NCBI GenBank assembly: GCA_009936895.1
Contig: JAACDS010000364.1
Location: 1 to 15,858 of the forward strand
Direction: 5' to 3'
From: Pseudomonadota bacterium
GTDB lineage: Bacteria; Pseudomonadota; Gammaproteobacteria; Pseudomonadales; Azotimanducaceae
DNA length: 15,858 nucleotides
The notes beneath the pieces are model-generated. The model was given only the letters and a program-made list of their open reading frames with translations. It searched no databases and was not told the origin of the DNA. The translations under genes were made by a program, and so were the position numbers. Below, piece after piece: positions 1 through 8,146 of this stretch. How positions within the stretch are numbered: position 1 is the first letter of the stretch; every line of letters starts with the position of its first letter.

Positions 1-2
1 GC

Positions 3-302
3 TCGCTTTTGGGTGAGTTGACCGGCAATGGGGGAGGCCGCCTCGTCGTCATACGATCGGCGGTATTCCTAACCATGGCCTTTTTTATTTTTCGTCACCT
101 GCGGAATAAGCGTCCGCTGTCCTCGATTGCTCCGGTTCAAGTGTTTGTGAACTGCCTGCTGGTAGTCGGCGTGGTCCGACTGCCGTTCTCTAGCGAATAT
201 TGGATCGATTGGATGATCGTGGCGGGTTTGTGCGTTGCCTCTGCTCTGCTGTACTTCGAAAATCGGAGCGGATCCCAACGTATTTTCAAGAGCGACTGGT
301 AG
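3..302 (+). CDS. C-terminal part of a multi-pass membrane protein (5' end outside window)
   Basis: The frame is open from the left edge and ends at TAG 300-302. It contains three hydrophobic stretches: one around the first in-frame ATG (position 75), one containing VNCLLVVGVV, and one containing WMIVAGLCVASALLYF. The tail is short and polar. Neither the in-frame TTG at 9 nor the ATG at 75 has a convincing Shine-Dalgarno site, so the gene most likely begins upstream of the window. I do not recognise the family. It converges on the sugar dehydrogenase gene, with 30 bases between the stops. A small complete protein starting at 75 is the alternative. Confidence 0.5.
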   Translation, partial: SLLGELTGNGGGRLVVIRSAVFLTMAFFIFRHLRNKRPLSSIAPVQVFVNCLLVVGVVRLPFSSEYWIDWMIVAGLCVASALLYFENRSGSQRIFKSDW

Positions 303-332
303 CGCGCCGGCAGCTGGGCCAATAACCGGTGT

Positions 333-1085
333 CTAGGTTCTGCCACCATCGATGGTAAAACTTTGGCCCGTGATCATGTCTGAGTCACTGGCCGCTAAAA
401 ATAACGCCAAACGAGCCACGTTCTCGGGCAGCAGCCGCTTCGGCAAGGCCACCTGCTCCATCCAGCTCGACTCTTCTTCCGGCGTGAGCCAGGTTTGCAA
501 TTGGCGTTCGGTGACAACCCATCCGGGTAAAATCGCGTTTACCCGCACCAAGCGTTCCCCATAGTCCTTGGCCAGCGCCTTGGTCATACCGATCAGCCCT
601 GCCTTAGCGGTGACATAACCTGGCATGTTGCTTGGCCCCAATAGCGCATTGATCGAGCTGAAATTGATGATCGAACCACCGCCGTGACCCGCCATGAGGG
701 GCGCACAGGCTCTGGCGGCAAAAAACGCCGCGTCCAAGTTGATCGCCATGCACTCTCGCCATTGTTCCGGGCTTGTTTCGTCGGGGGAATGACGCATGTC
801 GTTGGCAGCGTTATTGATCAGCACGCTAAGAGATGATCGGTTGTCTGCGTCAGTGATGGCCCGTTGCAGCGCCAAGGTGTCGGTCAGGTCGAAGAGCACG
901 AATTGCGCTGCTCCGCCCAGCTCAGCTTCCAAGGCGGAGCCCGCTTGGGCGTTGATGTCCGCAAAGGTTACGCGGGCGCCTTGCTCATTGAATGCGCGTA
1001 CCAGCGCCGCACCAATGCCGGTGGCTCCTCCGGTGATGAAAACGCCCTGCCCCTGAAGGCTTGGATAACGAGCACTGTCCTGCAT
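333..1085 (-). CDS. SDR-family sugar (aldose) 1-dehydrogenase, XylB/galactose dehydrogenase-like
   Basis: This 250-residue classical short-chain dehydrogenase probably oxidises a free aldose at C1 to its lactone with NAD+. Visible motifs are the glycine-rich TGGATGIG (18-25), Asp43 at the end of beta-2 (points to NAD rather than NADP), NNAA (91-94), Asn116, and the catalytic Ser144, Tyr157 and Lys161. The N-terminal YPSLQG and the C-terminal LLPENVA, FLAASDS and TIDGG patterns recall the Caulobacter D-xylose 1-dehydrogenase group more than fatty-acid FabG; this is from memory, not a search. The ATG at 1085 is preceded by AAGGGA. The gene is divergent from lacZ with a 105-base shared upstream region, which suggests galactose as substrate (inference). 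Other SDR substrates such as fucose, arabinose or xylose are possible. Confidence 0.8.
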   Translation of the reverse strand: MQDSARYPSLQGQGVFITGGATGIGAALVRAFNEQGARVTFADINAQAGSALEAELGGAAQFVLFDLTDTLALQRAITDADNRSSLSVLINNAANDMRHSPDETSPEQWRECMAINLDAAFFAARACAPLMAGHGGGSIINFSSINALLGPSNMPGYVTAKAGLIGMTKALAKDYGERLVRVNAILPGWVVTERQLQTWLTPEEESSWMEQVALPKRLLPENVARLALFLAASDSDMITGQSFTIDGGRT

Positions 1086-1190
1086 TTGGTGATCCCTTTT
1101 GGTTATGATCGAATCCGGGCCAGCCGAGGAGAGCGGCAGCCTGATTCAGAAATTCGGTTAACTGCTCGCGAAAGATAAGAAGGTGCGGTC

Positions 1191-4100
1191 ATGAACTTCA
1201 AAACTCAGCGGGCTTGGCAGACTCCGGACATTACGTCTCAGCACAGAATGCCAGCACACGCACCTTTGTTCAGTTGGCGGAGCGAGACAGACGCCAAGGC
1301 AGATACGATCAGCGATGCGGTTTTGTCCTTGGATGGCCAATGGCAATTCGAGCTCTTTGCCAGGCCAGACGATGTGCCGGACAACTGGCCAGAAGATTCG
1401 GCCTCTACCTCATCGGCGATAGTACCCGGTCACTGGCAGATGCAAGGGTTCGACCGGCCGATTTATACCAATGTGAAGTACCCATTTCCCTGTGATCCAC
1501 CGCGGGTGCCTGAAGACAATCCGACGGGTTGTTATCAGCGAACGGTCACGCTGACGAAGGATTGGCTTGGAGAAGAGCAGGTTCGAATCGCCTTCGATGG
1601 CGTGGATAGCGCGTTTCACCTGTGGTGTAACGGCGTGTGGATTGGTTATTCCCAAGACAGTCGATTGCCCGCGGAATTCGATCTGACGGAACATCTTCTG
1701 GTAGGTGAAAATCGCTTGAAGGTGGTGGTTTTTCGGTTCAGCGACGGGAGCTACCTCGAAGATCAAGACATGTGGAATCTCAGCGGAATTTTCCGTTCCG
1801 TGTCACTCTTAAAAAAACCGCGGCATCGTATTGTCGATCTGCAGGTGACCGCCGGGCTGGATGATCGGTACGAGCACGGCGAACTCGAGATTAAGGTGAT
1901 TGCTGAACATGCTGCGGGCCATGGCATCCGACTGGCGCTTTACGATTTAGAAAAGCCGACTCGCTCGTTGCTCTCTGATGAGGTCTTTTTCTTGGGCACG
2001 AAGCAGATTGACGAAAAGGGCGGTTATCCAAACCGCTGTCACATCAGGTTGTCGGTACCGTCGCCTAAACACTGGAGTGCGGAAGAGCCTTCTCTGTACC
2101 GGCTGACTGTGTCGTTGTGCGACGCCGATGGCCAAGTGGTTGAAGTGGAGGCCTGTGATGTTGGCTTTCGTTCCGTGGCAATCATTGAGGGCCAATTGTG
2201 TTTGAACGGCGCGCCGCTTCTGCTCCGCGGCGTAAATAAACACGAGCATCATCCGGCGACGGGTCATCATGAATCCCTGCAGGATGTGGAGCGGGATCTC
2301 GTGCTAATGAAGCGACACAATTTTAATGCGGTACGTTGCTCCCACTATCCGCACCAAACTGGCTTTTATCGTCTGTGTAACCGATTGGGTCTTTACGTCG
2401 TTGATGAAGCCAACATCGAAACCCACGGCATGACTCCCATGGGTGCACTAGCAGATGACCCGGCATGGGCTGCAGCTTTTTTGCAACGCATGACTCGTAT
2501 GGTCGCTAGAGATTTCAATCACCCAAGTATCATTTTATGGTCGCTAGGGAATGAGTCGGGATACGGGGCCGCCCACGAGGCTATGTACCATTGGACCAAG
2601 CGCGCCGATCCTTCTCGGCCAATTCAATACGAAGGGGGTGGCTCGGCGACCTCTGCCACTGACATTATTTGCCCTATGTATGCCAGAACCGATGCCGATA
2701 TGCCTCAGGGGCCGGACTTGGCGCCCAAGCCGGGTTTGATTAAATGGGCTGGACTAGGCAGCGAGAACCGGCCGGTGATTCTTTGTGAATACGCTCACGC
2801 CATGGGTAACAGTCTGGGTAACTTTAGCGATTATTGGGACGCCTTTCGAAAGTATCCAAAGCTCCAAGGCGGTTTTATCTGGGATTGGGTCGATCAGGGG
2901 CTGAACAAAACATTGTCCGATGGCAGAACTGTCTGGGCATACGGCGGTGACTTCGGTGACGAGGTGAACGACCGCCAATTTTGCATCAATGGCTTGGTAT
3001 TCCCTGACCGCAGCCCGCACCCAGCCTTGCTGGAAGCCAAACGCTGTCAGCAACCCTTTACCGCAAGGCTGCGTCTTCGTGGCGATGTCAGCGTTGCCGT
3101 GACAAGCGAGTACGCGTTTCGGGCCACAGCAAACGAGCGCCTGCACTGGCAGCACATAGATCGTCAACGAGTGATCGATAGCGGTGAAGTGGCACTGGAA
3201 CTGTTGCCCGGCGAATCGCGCAGCGTGCCGCTGTTTCCTAAGGATCTTCAGCGACAGGGTTCCAGTTGGTTGAACGTTTGGATTACTCAGGTTGATGCGA
3301 CGGATTGGTCAGAGCCGGATCACGAGGTGGCGCGCTGGCAGTTCACGCTGGCCGGTGAGCCTGGACACCGAGCCACGCCAGCCGTTGCGGCAGTGGTCGC
3401 AGAAACCGTGGCCGGCTTTGAGATTGCGGCTGGAGAAAGCATTTGGTTGATCGACGCCGACACCGGATTGCTGACGAGTTGGCTCAAGGCTGGTCAGGAA
3501 ATACTCAATGGACCGTTGGCTGACAATTTCATCAGGGCGCCACTGGATAACGATATAGGTATTAGCGAAGCAGGGCAGCTGGATCCTCGGTCTTGGTTTG
3601 CGCGCTGGCAGCGTTCGGGACTGTTTGCTCTGCAGGCGCGGTGTTTGAACATACGGGCTGAACAAGACCAAGGCATGGTCGTCGTTGAGCAGGGTCATTT
3701 TTTTGATGGGACATTACTGATTCGAAGCCTTTGGACGCACCGGTTTCGTGGTGACGGCCAGATGGATGTTCGAGTGCAGGTCGATGTGTCTGGTGACCTG
3801 CCACCGCTGGCCCGTGTTGGCGCCCATGTGAGTCTCAAAACGGCGGCAGAGACCGTCAGTTGGTTTGGGCGCGGGCCTCACGAAAACTATCCCGACCGCC
3901 TCGCCAGTGCGGATTATGGCCCTTGGCGGCAAAACGTTTCCGACATGCATACGGACTATATTTTTCCCACCGAGAATGGCTTGCGTTGCGATGTCAGTCA
4001 GCTGCAGATCGGTGCAATCAACGTTTCTGGCGCGTTTCATTTCGGCGTCAGTCGCTTTGGCATTGAGCAGCTGTCCGCTGCGACGCATTACTACCAGCTG

Positions 4101-4238
4101 GAACCGGAAACTGGCTTACACCTCTGTCTAGACGGCCATCACATGGGTGTAGGCGGCGACGATTCCTGGACACCGAGCACGAAAGACGCCTACCTACTGA
4201 ATGCGGCACAATACACTTGGGCGTTTTCGCTGAGTTAA
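1191..4238 (+). CDS. lacZ: Beta-galactosidase, GH2 family, LacZ type
   Basis: This 1015-residue enzyme hydrolyses terminal beta-D-galactosides with retention of configuration in the cytoplasm (no signal peptide). It is colinear with E. coli LacZ (1023 residues) along its whole length: sugar-binding domain (about 45-215), Ig-like domain (about 217-330), TIM barrel (about 330-620), second Ig-like domain, and large C-terminal beta-sandwich (about 735-1015). The acid/base Glu455 lies in WSLGNESGYG (Glu461 in E. coli) and the nucleophile Glu533 in ILCEYAHAMGNSLG (Glu537). GVNKHEHHP, RCSHYP, DEANIETHG and the C-terminal GGDDSW are also kept, so it should be active. The start is supported by AGAAGG about 8 bases upstream. 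It leads a plus-strand operon with the serine hydrolase 22 bases downstream. No lactose permease or LacI-type repressor gene is visible. Confidence 0.97.
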   Translation: MNFKTQRAWQTPDITSQHRMPAHAPLFSWRSETDAKADTISDAVLSLDGQWQFELFARPDDVPDNWPEDSASTSSAIVPGHWQMQGFDRPIYTNVKYPFPCDPPRVPEDNPTGCYQRTVTLTKDWLGEEQVRIAFDGVDSAFHLWCNGVWIGYSQDSRLPAEFDLTEHLLVGENRLKVVVFRFSDGSYLEDQDMWNLSGIFRSVSLLKKPRHRIVDLQVTAGLDDRYEHGELEIKVIAEHAAGHGIRLALYDLEKPTRSLLSDEVFFLGTKQIDEKGGYPNRCHIRLSVPSPKHWSAEEPSLYRLTVSLCDADGQVVEVEACDVGFRSVAIIEGQLCLNGAPLLLRGVNKHEHHPATGHHESLQDVERDLVLMKRHNFNAVRCSHYPHQTGFYRLCNRLGLYVVDEANIETHGMTPMGALADDPAWAAAFLQRMTRMVARDFNHPSIILWSLGNESGYGAAHEAMYHWTKRADPSRPIQYEGGGSATSATDIICPMYARTDADMPQGPDLAPKPGLIKWAGLGSENRPVILCEYAHAMGNSLGNFSDYWDAFRKYPKLQGGFIWDWVDQGLNKTLSDGRTVWAYGGDFGDEVNDRQFCINGLVFPDRSPHPALLEAKRCQQPFTARLRLRGDVSVAVTSEYAFRATANERLHWQHIDRQRVIDSGEVALELLPGESRSVPLFPKDLQRQGSSWLNVWITQVDATDWSEPDHEVARWQFTLAGEPGHRATPAVAAVVAETVAGFEIAAGESIWLIDADTGLLTSWLKAGQEILNGPLADNFIRAPLDNDIGISEAGQLDPRSWFARWQRSGLFALQARCLNIRAEQDQGMVVVEQGHFFDGTLLIRSLWTHRFRGDGQMDVRVQVDVSGDLPPLARVGAHVSLKTAAETVSWFGRGPHENYPDRLASADYGPWRQNVSDMHTDYIFPTENGLRCDVSQLQIGAINVSGAFHFGVSRFGIEQLSAATHYYQLEPETGLHLCLDGHHMGVGGDDSWTPSTKDAYLLNAAQYTWAFSLS

Positions 4239-4260
4239 ATTCAAAATCTGGAGGGGTGGT

Positions 4261-5388
4261 ATGGCTGACGTATATGGGGTGTGTGATGAGAAGTTTAACG
4301 GCGTGCGGGAGTTGCTGTCGGCAAGCATCGATCGCGGTGATGATGTGGGCGCTTCTTTCGCCCTGACCATCGAAGGTGAAATGGTCATAGACCTGTGGGG
4401 GGGGCACTTGGATGAAGCCCGCACGCAACCTTGGCAGCACGACACCATTGTCAATGTCTACAGCTCGACCAAGACTATGTCGTTTCTCTGCGCCCTGCTG
4501 TTGGCCGACCGTGGTCAGCTGGATTTTGATGCTAATGTCGCCGAGTACTGGCCAGAGTTTGCACAAAACGGTAAGCAAAGTGTCAAGGTGTGGCACTTCA
4601 TGAATCATGCAGCAGGTCTGTCTGGCATGGACGAACATATGACGCCTGAGGACATGTATGACTGGGATAAGATGGTCACCACGCTGGCGGCGCAAGCACC
4701 TTGGTGGGAGCCCGGCTCGGTGTCTGGCTATCACGCTCTCACTCAGGGTTTCTTGATTGGCGAGTTAGTACGACGCATTACGGGCAAAAGTCTTGGCACC
4801 TATTTTCAAGAGGAGATCGCCGCGCCGATGAATGCAGATTTCTTTATTGGCGTGCCAGAGAGTGAATTTTCCCGAATTGGGTTGTTGATTCCCGCCGGTG
4901 ATGGCAGTGCACCGACTGCTGAAAAAGACTCCATTGCCGCACGTACCTTTGCCAGTCCGTTTGCGCCTGCAACTGAGTCATGGACGGACGGTTGGCGTCG
5001 CGCGGAAATTCCGGCTGCTAACGGTCATTCCAATGCGCGAGCGATCGCTAAGCTGCAAGCTCCCTTAGCCTGCAAGGGCTCGGCATTTGGAGTCGACTTG
5101 TTTTCAAAGGAAACCGCCGAATCCGTTATGCAGGCTCGAATCTCAGGCACAGATTTGGTGCTGGGCGTACCCATTGCTTTCGGTTTAGGCTTTGGCCTGA
5201 ATTCGGAAGTGATGCCACTGTCACCAAATCAGAACACTTGCTTTTGGGGTGGCTGGGGTGGTTCCAGTGTGGTGGTCGATCAAGACGCCAAGCTCAGCGC
5301 ATCTTTCGTGATGAACAAAATGTTCCCCGGGCTTATGGGGGATACCCGGTCCTTCGGCCTGTTGCAGGCCGTTTACCAAAGTCTTTAA
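4261..5388 (+). CDS. Serine hydrolase of the beta-lactamase (class C)/EstB esterase family
   Basis: This 375-residue protein has the penicillin-binding fold used by class C beta-lactamases and EstB-type esterases. The SxxK motif is Ser68-Ser69-Thr70-Lys71 (Ser68 nucleophile, Lys71 general base). The YxN-equivalent is Tyr157-His158-Ala159, and the third motif is replaced by WGGWGGS (329-335), as is common in the esterase branch. No signal peptide is seen, which argues against a periplasmic beta-lactamase and for a cytoplasmic esterase or lactonase (inference). The start has GGAGGGG just upstream. It lies 22 bases after lacZ and 44 bases before the SDR, so co-transcription is likely. It may remove ester or acyl groups from the compound handled by this operon; the real substrate cannot be read from the sequence. 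Confidence 0.88.
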   Translation: MADVYGVCDEKFNGVRELLSASIDRGDDVGASFALTIEGEMVIDLWGGHLDEARTQPWQHDTIVNVYSSTKTMSFLCALLLADRGQLDFDANVAEYWPEFAQNGKQSVKVWHFMNHAAGLSGMDEHMTPEDMYDWDKMVTTLAAQAPWWEPGSVSGYHALTQGFLIGELVRRITGKSLGTYFQEEIAAPMNADFFIGVPESEFSRIGLLIPAGDGSAPTAEKDSIAARTFASPFAPATESWTDGWRRAEIPAANGHSNARAIAKLQAPLACKGSAFGVDLFSKETAESVMQARISGTDLVLGVPIAFGLGFGLNSEVMPLSPNQNTCFWGGWGGSSVVVDQDAKLSASFVMNKMFPGLMGDTRSFGLLQAVYQSL

Positions 5389-5432
5389 ACCGCTCAGGCT
5401 GAGAACGCGAACCAACAACAAAGGAAACAAAC

Positions 5433-6326
5433 ATGAAAGATTTTATGTCAAAGGTAGCGGTCATTACCGGGGCTGGATCCGGGATGGGGCGCTACCTGGC
5501 AGTGCTGTTGGCGAAGTCTGGTTGCGACGTTGTGATTTGTGATGTGAACGAAGATACCTTAGCTGGTACGGCAGCCATGTTGAAAAATTACAACGTGGCA
5601 GTTTCCAGTCACAAGCTGGATGTGGGTGACGAAGCAGCGATCAAAGCCTTGCCGGAAAAAGTGATTGCTCAACACGGCAAAGTCGATCTGGTGTTCAACA
5701 ATGCAGGTATTACCATCGATTCCGATTTTGCCAACATGCCAGAGCCGGACTGGACCAAAGTCATGGACGTGAATTAGCACGGCGTCGTTAATATGACGAG
5801 GGCATTCTTGCCTTACCTCAAGGAGCGACCGGAAGCCGCGATGGTCAACACCTCGTCGATCTTCGGCATGATTGCTGTACCGCGCCAGAGTGTTTATCAC
5901 GCGACTAAATTTGCCGTGCGAGGTTTTACTGAGAGTCTCGCGAAAGAAATGAAAGGAACCCCCGTACAGGTGCATGGCGTGCACCCAGGACACATCGGTA
6001 CAAACATTCTTTCTGCAGCGAAAGTGAACCCGTCCGCAGACCCAGATGAGAAGAGGGGAATGTTTGCCCGGCCCGATGCCACCCAAGAAGAACAAGGCGA
6101 GGCGTTTCGGCAAAACGGCATGCATGCCAGTAAGGCAGCCGAGGTCATTCTTGATGGTGTGCGTAAGCGCCGTAGCCGAATTTTCGTGGGCTTAGACGCC
6201 AAACTCATCGATCTGGCCCAGCGCCTGACTCCCATGCACTACGACAAACTGTTGCCGATCATTTTTTTGCCCTTGGCGCTGTTTCGAAATAAAAAAGGAC
6301 TGAAGGATCTGCCAGTTGAGCCATGA
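5433..6326 (+). pseudogene. Short-chain dehydrogenase/reductase interrupted by an in-frame amber codon
   Basis: One continuous frame of 297 codons encodes a classical SDR, broken only by TAG at 5775-5777 (codon 115). Before the stop are TGAGSGMG, Asp at the end of beta-2 (ICDVNED, suggesting NAD) and NNAG. After it, in the same frame, are the catalytic Ser142, Tyr155 and Lys159 (in YHATK) and a normal C-terminus. The stop falls in the conserved helix that usually reads VNLxGVVN, so the ancestral codon was probably TTG or TGG, one base away. A 114-residue product would lack every catalytic residue, and restarting at ATG 5793 would lose the NAD-binding half. TAG ends at least seven other genes here, so it is a normal stop. 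AAGGA precedes the ATG. A sequencing error or partial readthrough (next base is C) is possible. The intact enzyme would oxidise an alcohol. Confidence 0.85.
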
Positions 6327-6353
6327 TCTAACGCGATTGTAGGAGAGAGATTG

Positions 6354-7322
6354 ATGACGGAATTTGTACGAACGGCTGAAGAAAACTTCTCTGATTTACC
6401 CGGTTTTGCTTTCGCGCCCAACTACCACGGATGGCAAGACCTGCGGATGCACTATTTGGACGAAGGCCCCGAGGACGGCCCCGTGATGTTGCTCTTGCAT
6501 GGTATGCCCACCTGGTCGTATCTGTATCGCGATGTGATTCCGGCACTGGTGGACGCGGGGTATCGGTGCATTGCGCCTGATCATATGGGGTTCGGTCGCT
6601 CGGACAAGCCAACGGATATTCATTGGTACACGGTCGCGCGACATACCGAGATTTTGACCTCTTTGATTGTCGAGCTGGATTTACAGAACATCACCTTGGT
6701 GTGCCAAGACTGGGGCGGCCCAACGGGCTTAGCTCAAGCGGCCATGATGCCTGAGCGGTTTTCCGATCTGGTGATCATGAACACCTGGCTGCATCATGGG
6801 GTGTACGAGTACTCCGCGGGCATACGCCGCTGGAATGCGGGTTGGCATGCTGGTGGAACCTATGCCCGTAAGGAACCTGATATTGGTCTGTTACTGGTTC
6901 TCAGCTCTGGCCTCATCGACGTTGCAACGTTTATGGCCGCCTTCGTTGACGGTAAAGATCCCGGCTTGAGCGGTGCCGCCGCGGACATGTATCAAGGTTT
7001 TTCCGCACCCTACAAAGGCCTGCCGGATGAGGGCTATAACGGCTTTCGCCGCTTCCCCCTCTCCATTCCATTGGACAACTACCACAACGGCAACGCTGCA
7101 GCGCAATCCCTGCATTACCGAACCCTGTTGAACTGGTCTGCCGGCGGCAAGGGCTGCCACTTTATCTGGGGCTGTGCCGATGACGTGTTTACCGAAAGCT
7201 GGGGCCGCCAGTGGGCTGAACAGATGAATGCCCGATTTGACGCTCTGCCGGATGCCGGTCACTTTCCGCAAAATACCCACGGTGCACAGCTTGCGTCACT
7301 GATACTCGAGGGAAAGGGCTAG
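6354..7322 (+). CDS. Haloalkane dehalogenase-like alpha/beta hydrolase (HLD-I/DhlA type)
   Basis: This 322-residue alpha/beta-hydrolase most resembles haloalkane dehalogenases of subfamily I, which replace a halide on an alkyl chain by OH via an aspartyl ester. The N-terminus (RTAEENFSDLPGF, then HYLDEG) follows the DhlA/DmbB pattern. HGMPTWSYLYR (49-59) supplies the oxyanion region. The nucleophile is Asp119 in CQDWGG, with Trp120 next to it as the first halide-binding Trp. Asp276 in WGCADDVF and His303 in DAGHF complete the triad. Trp160 or Trp164 could be the second halide Trp, but this is uncertain. ATG 6354 is preferred over the in-frame TTG just before it because GGAG lies 8-9 bases upstream. 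It is the last gene of the lacZ operon, 27 bases after the SDR. Another ester- or epoxide-hydrolase activity cannot be excluded, although Asp in QDWGG argues against a Ser esterase. Confidence 0.85.
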   Translation: MTEFVRTAEENFSDLPGFAFAPNYHGWQDLRMHYLDEGPEDGPVMLLLHGMPTWSYLYRDVIPALVDAGYRCIAPDHMGFGRSDKPTDIHWYTVARHTEILTSLIVELDLQNITLVCQDWGGPTGLAQAAMMPERFSDLVIMNTWLHHGVYEYSAGIRRWNAGWHAGGTYARKEPDIGLLLVLSSGLIDVATFMAAFVDGKDPGLSGAAADMYQGFSAPYKGLPDEGYNGFRRFPLSIPLDNYHNGNAAAQSLHYRTLLNWSAGGKGCHFIWGCADDVFTESWGRQWAEQMNARFDALPDAGHFPQNTHGAQLASLILEGKG

Positions 7323-7338
7323 GGCAAAGGCCCTAGCC
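7317..7338 (+). terminator. Perfect 9-bp hairpin across the dehalogenase stop codon
   Basis: GGCTAGGGC (7317-7325) and GCCCTAGCC (7330-7338) form a GC-rich stem with an AAAG loop. The TAG stop is inside the left arm. No T-tract follows, so it may be a pause or RNA-stabilising stem at the operon end rather than a strong intrinsic terminator. Confidence 0.4.
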
Positions 7339-7354
7339 ATACCTAAGACTCGGT

Positions 7355-7391
7355 CTTTGGCGCTTCTAAAATGCCCTCAAAAGCGCCAAAG
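7355..7391. terminator. Inverted repeat between convergent genes, possible bidirectional terminator
   Basis: CTTTGGCGCTT (7355-7365) pairs perfectly with AAGCGCCAAAG (7381-7391) over a 15-base loop. It sits between the convergent dehalogenase (+) and nitroreductase (-) genes. T-runs are lacking on both sides, so intrinsic termination is likely weak. Confidence 0.4.
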
Positions 7392-7398
7392 GCGCGGG

Positions 7399-8073
7399 TT
7401 ACCACTGGTCGACGTGCATGACGGTCTCTACCGGTGGGCGGTAGGCGGCTTTGAATTCCGTGCCCTTTGTATAAGCAATGGGGATCAAGGCTACTTGGGT
7501 ATAGGACTCGTATGGAATGCCCAGCAGTTCGGCTACGGCTTTCTCATGAGCTAGGTGCAGGGTTGTCCATGCGGTACCGAGGCCACGTGCCCGGGCAGCC
7601 AGCATAAAACTCCACGCAGCAGGAATGATAGAACCCATGGTGCCGGCCTGTGCGCTCGCGTTCGCTCCATCGGCGTTGTCGATGCGCCCTTCGATGCAGG
7701 GAATCATCAGTACCGGCGCTTTGGCCATGTTGTCAGCTAAGTAATCCGCCGACGATGCGCTACGTTCCTGACTGTTCGACAGCGTCGCGTCCGCACTGTC
7801 AGCGTTTAACTTATGAATGGCAAAGGGCATGTCGCGATAGAGGCTGAACGCCTGGCGATAGTACTCACCGATTTTAGCGCGTTTTTCGGCGTCCGTGACG
7901 AACATGAACTGCCAGCCCTGGGCATTGGATCCCGACGGTGCCTGCACTGCCAGCTCCATGCATTCTTTGATCGCTGACATGGGCACGTTGCGGTCGAAGT
8001 CCAACCGTTTGCGGACGGCGCGAGTAGTACTCAGTAGCGCGTCGTTGCTCAGTTCCAATTGCGGTTCTGACAT
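7399..8073 (-). CDS. Nitroreductase-family FMN oxidoreductase
   Basis: This 224-residue flavoprotein probably uses NAD(P)H to reduce nitro, quinone or enone substrates in the cytoplasm. Family signs are the N-terminal STTRAVRKRLDF (FMN phosphate-binding Arg cluster), APSGSNAQGWQFMFV (FMN-binding segment), and GLGTAWTTLHL near the C-terminal third, followed by a hydrophobic strand and a proline-rich tail (YRPPVE). The start at 8073 is chosen over the in-frame Met at 8130 because AGGGAGAG lies 5 to 12 bases upstream of it. It is the last gene of a minus-strand set, 73 bases after the CPBP protease. The physiological substrate is unknown; co-location with the MaoC protein and P450 suggests handling of oxidised lipophilic compounds (inference). 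Confidence 0.88.
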   Translation of the reverse strand: MSEPQLELSNDALLSTTRAVRKRLDFDRNVPMSAIKECMELAVQAPSGSNAQGWQFMFVTDAEKRAKIGEYYRQAFSLYRDMPFAIHKLNADSADATLSNSQERSASSADYLADNMAKAPVLMIPCIEGRIDNADGANASAQAGTMGSIIPAAWSFMLAARARGLGTAWTTLHLAHEKAVAELLGIPYESYTQVALIPIAYTKGTEFKAAYRPPVETVMHVDQW

Positions 8074-8146
8074 CGTTCTCTCCCTAAAGTTGTGAACCTG
8101 CATTGATACGTAAACCGACACCAGACGCAAGGCGTAGATGCGGTAC

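Noticed and set aside
1086..1190. LacI-type operator between the sugar dehydrogenase and lacZ
   Set aside because: Only short imperfect palindromes (for example GCCG/CGGC) are visible, and nothing resembles a lac-type operator.
1410..4088. Long open frames antisense to lacZ
   Set aside because: They lie fully inside a well-supported gene, have no domain motifs, and look like frame shadows.
5775..5777. Amber codon as pyrrolysine or global recoding
   Set aside because: TAG ends at least seven other genes in the window, and the site is a helix position normally holding Leu or an aromatic residue, not a catalytic one.
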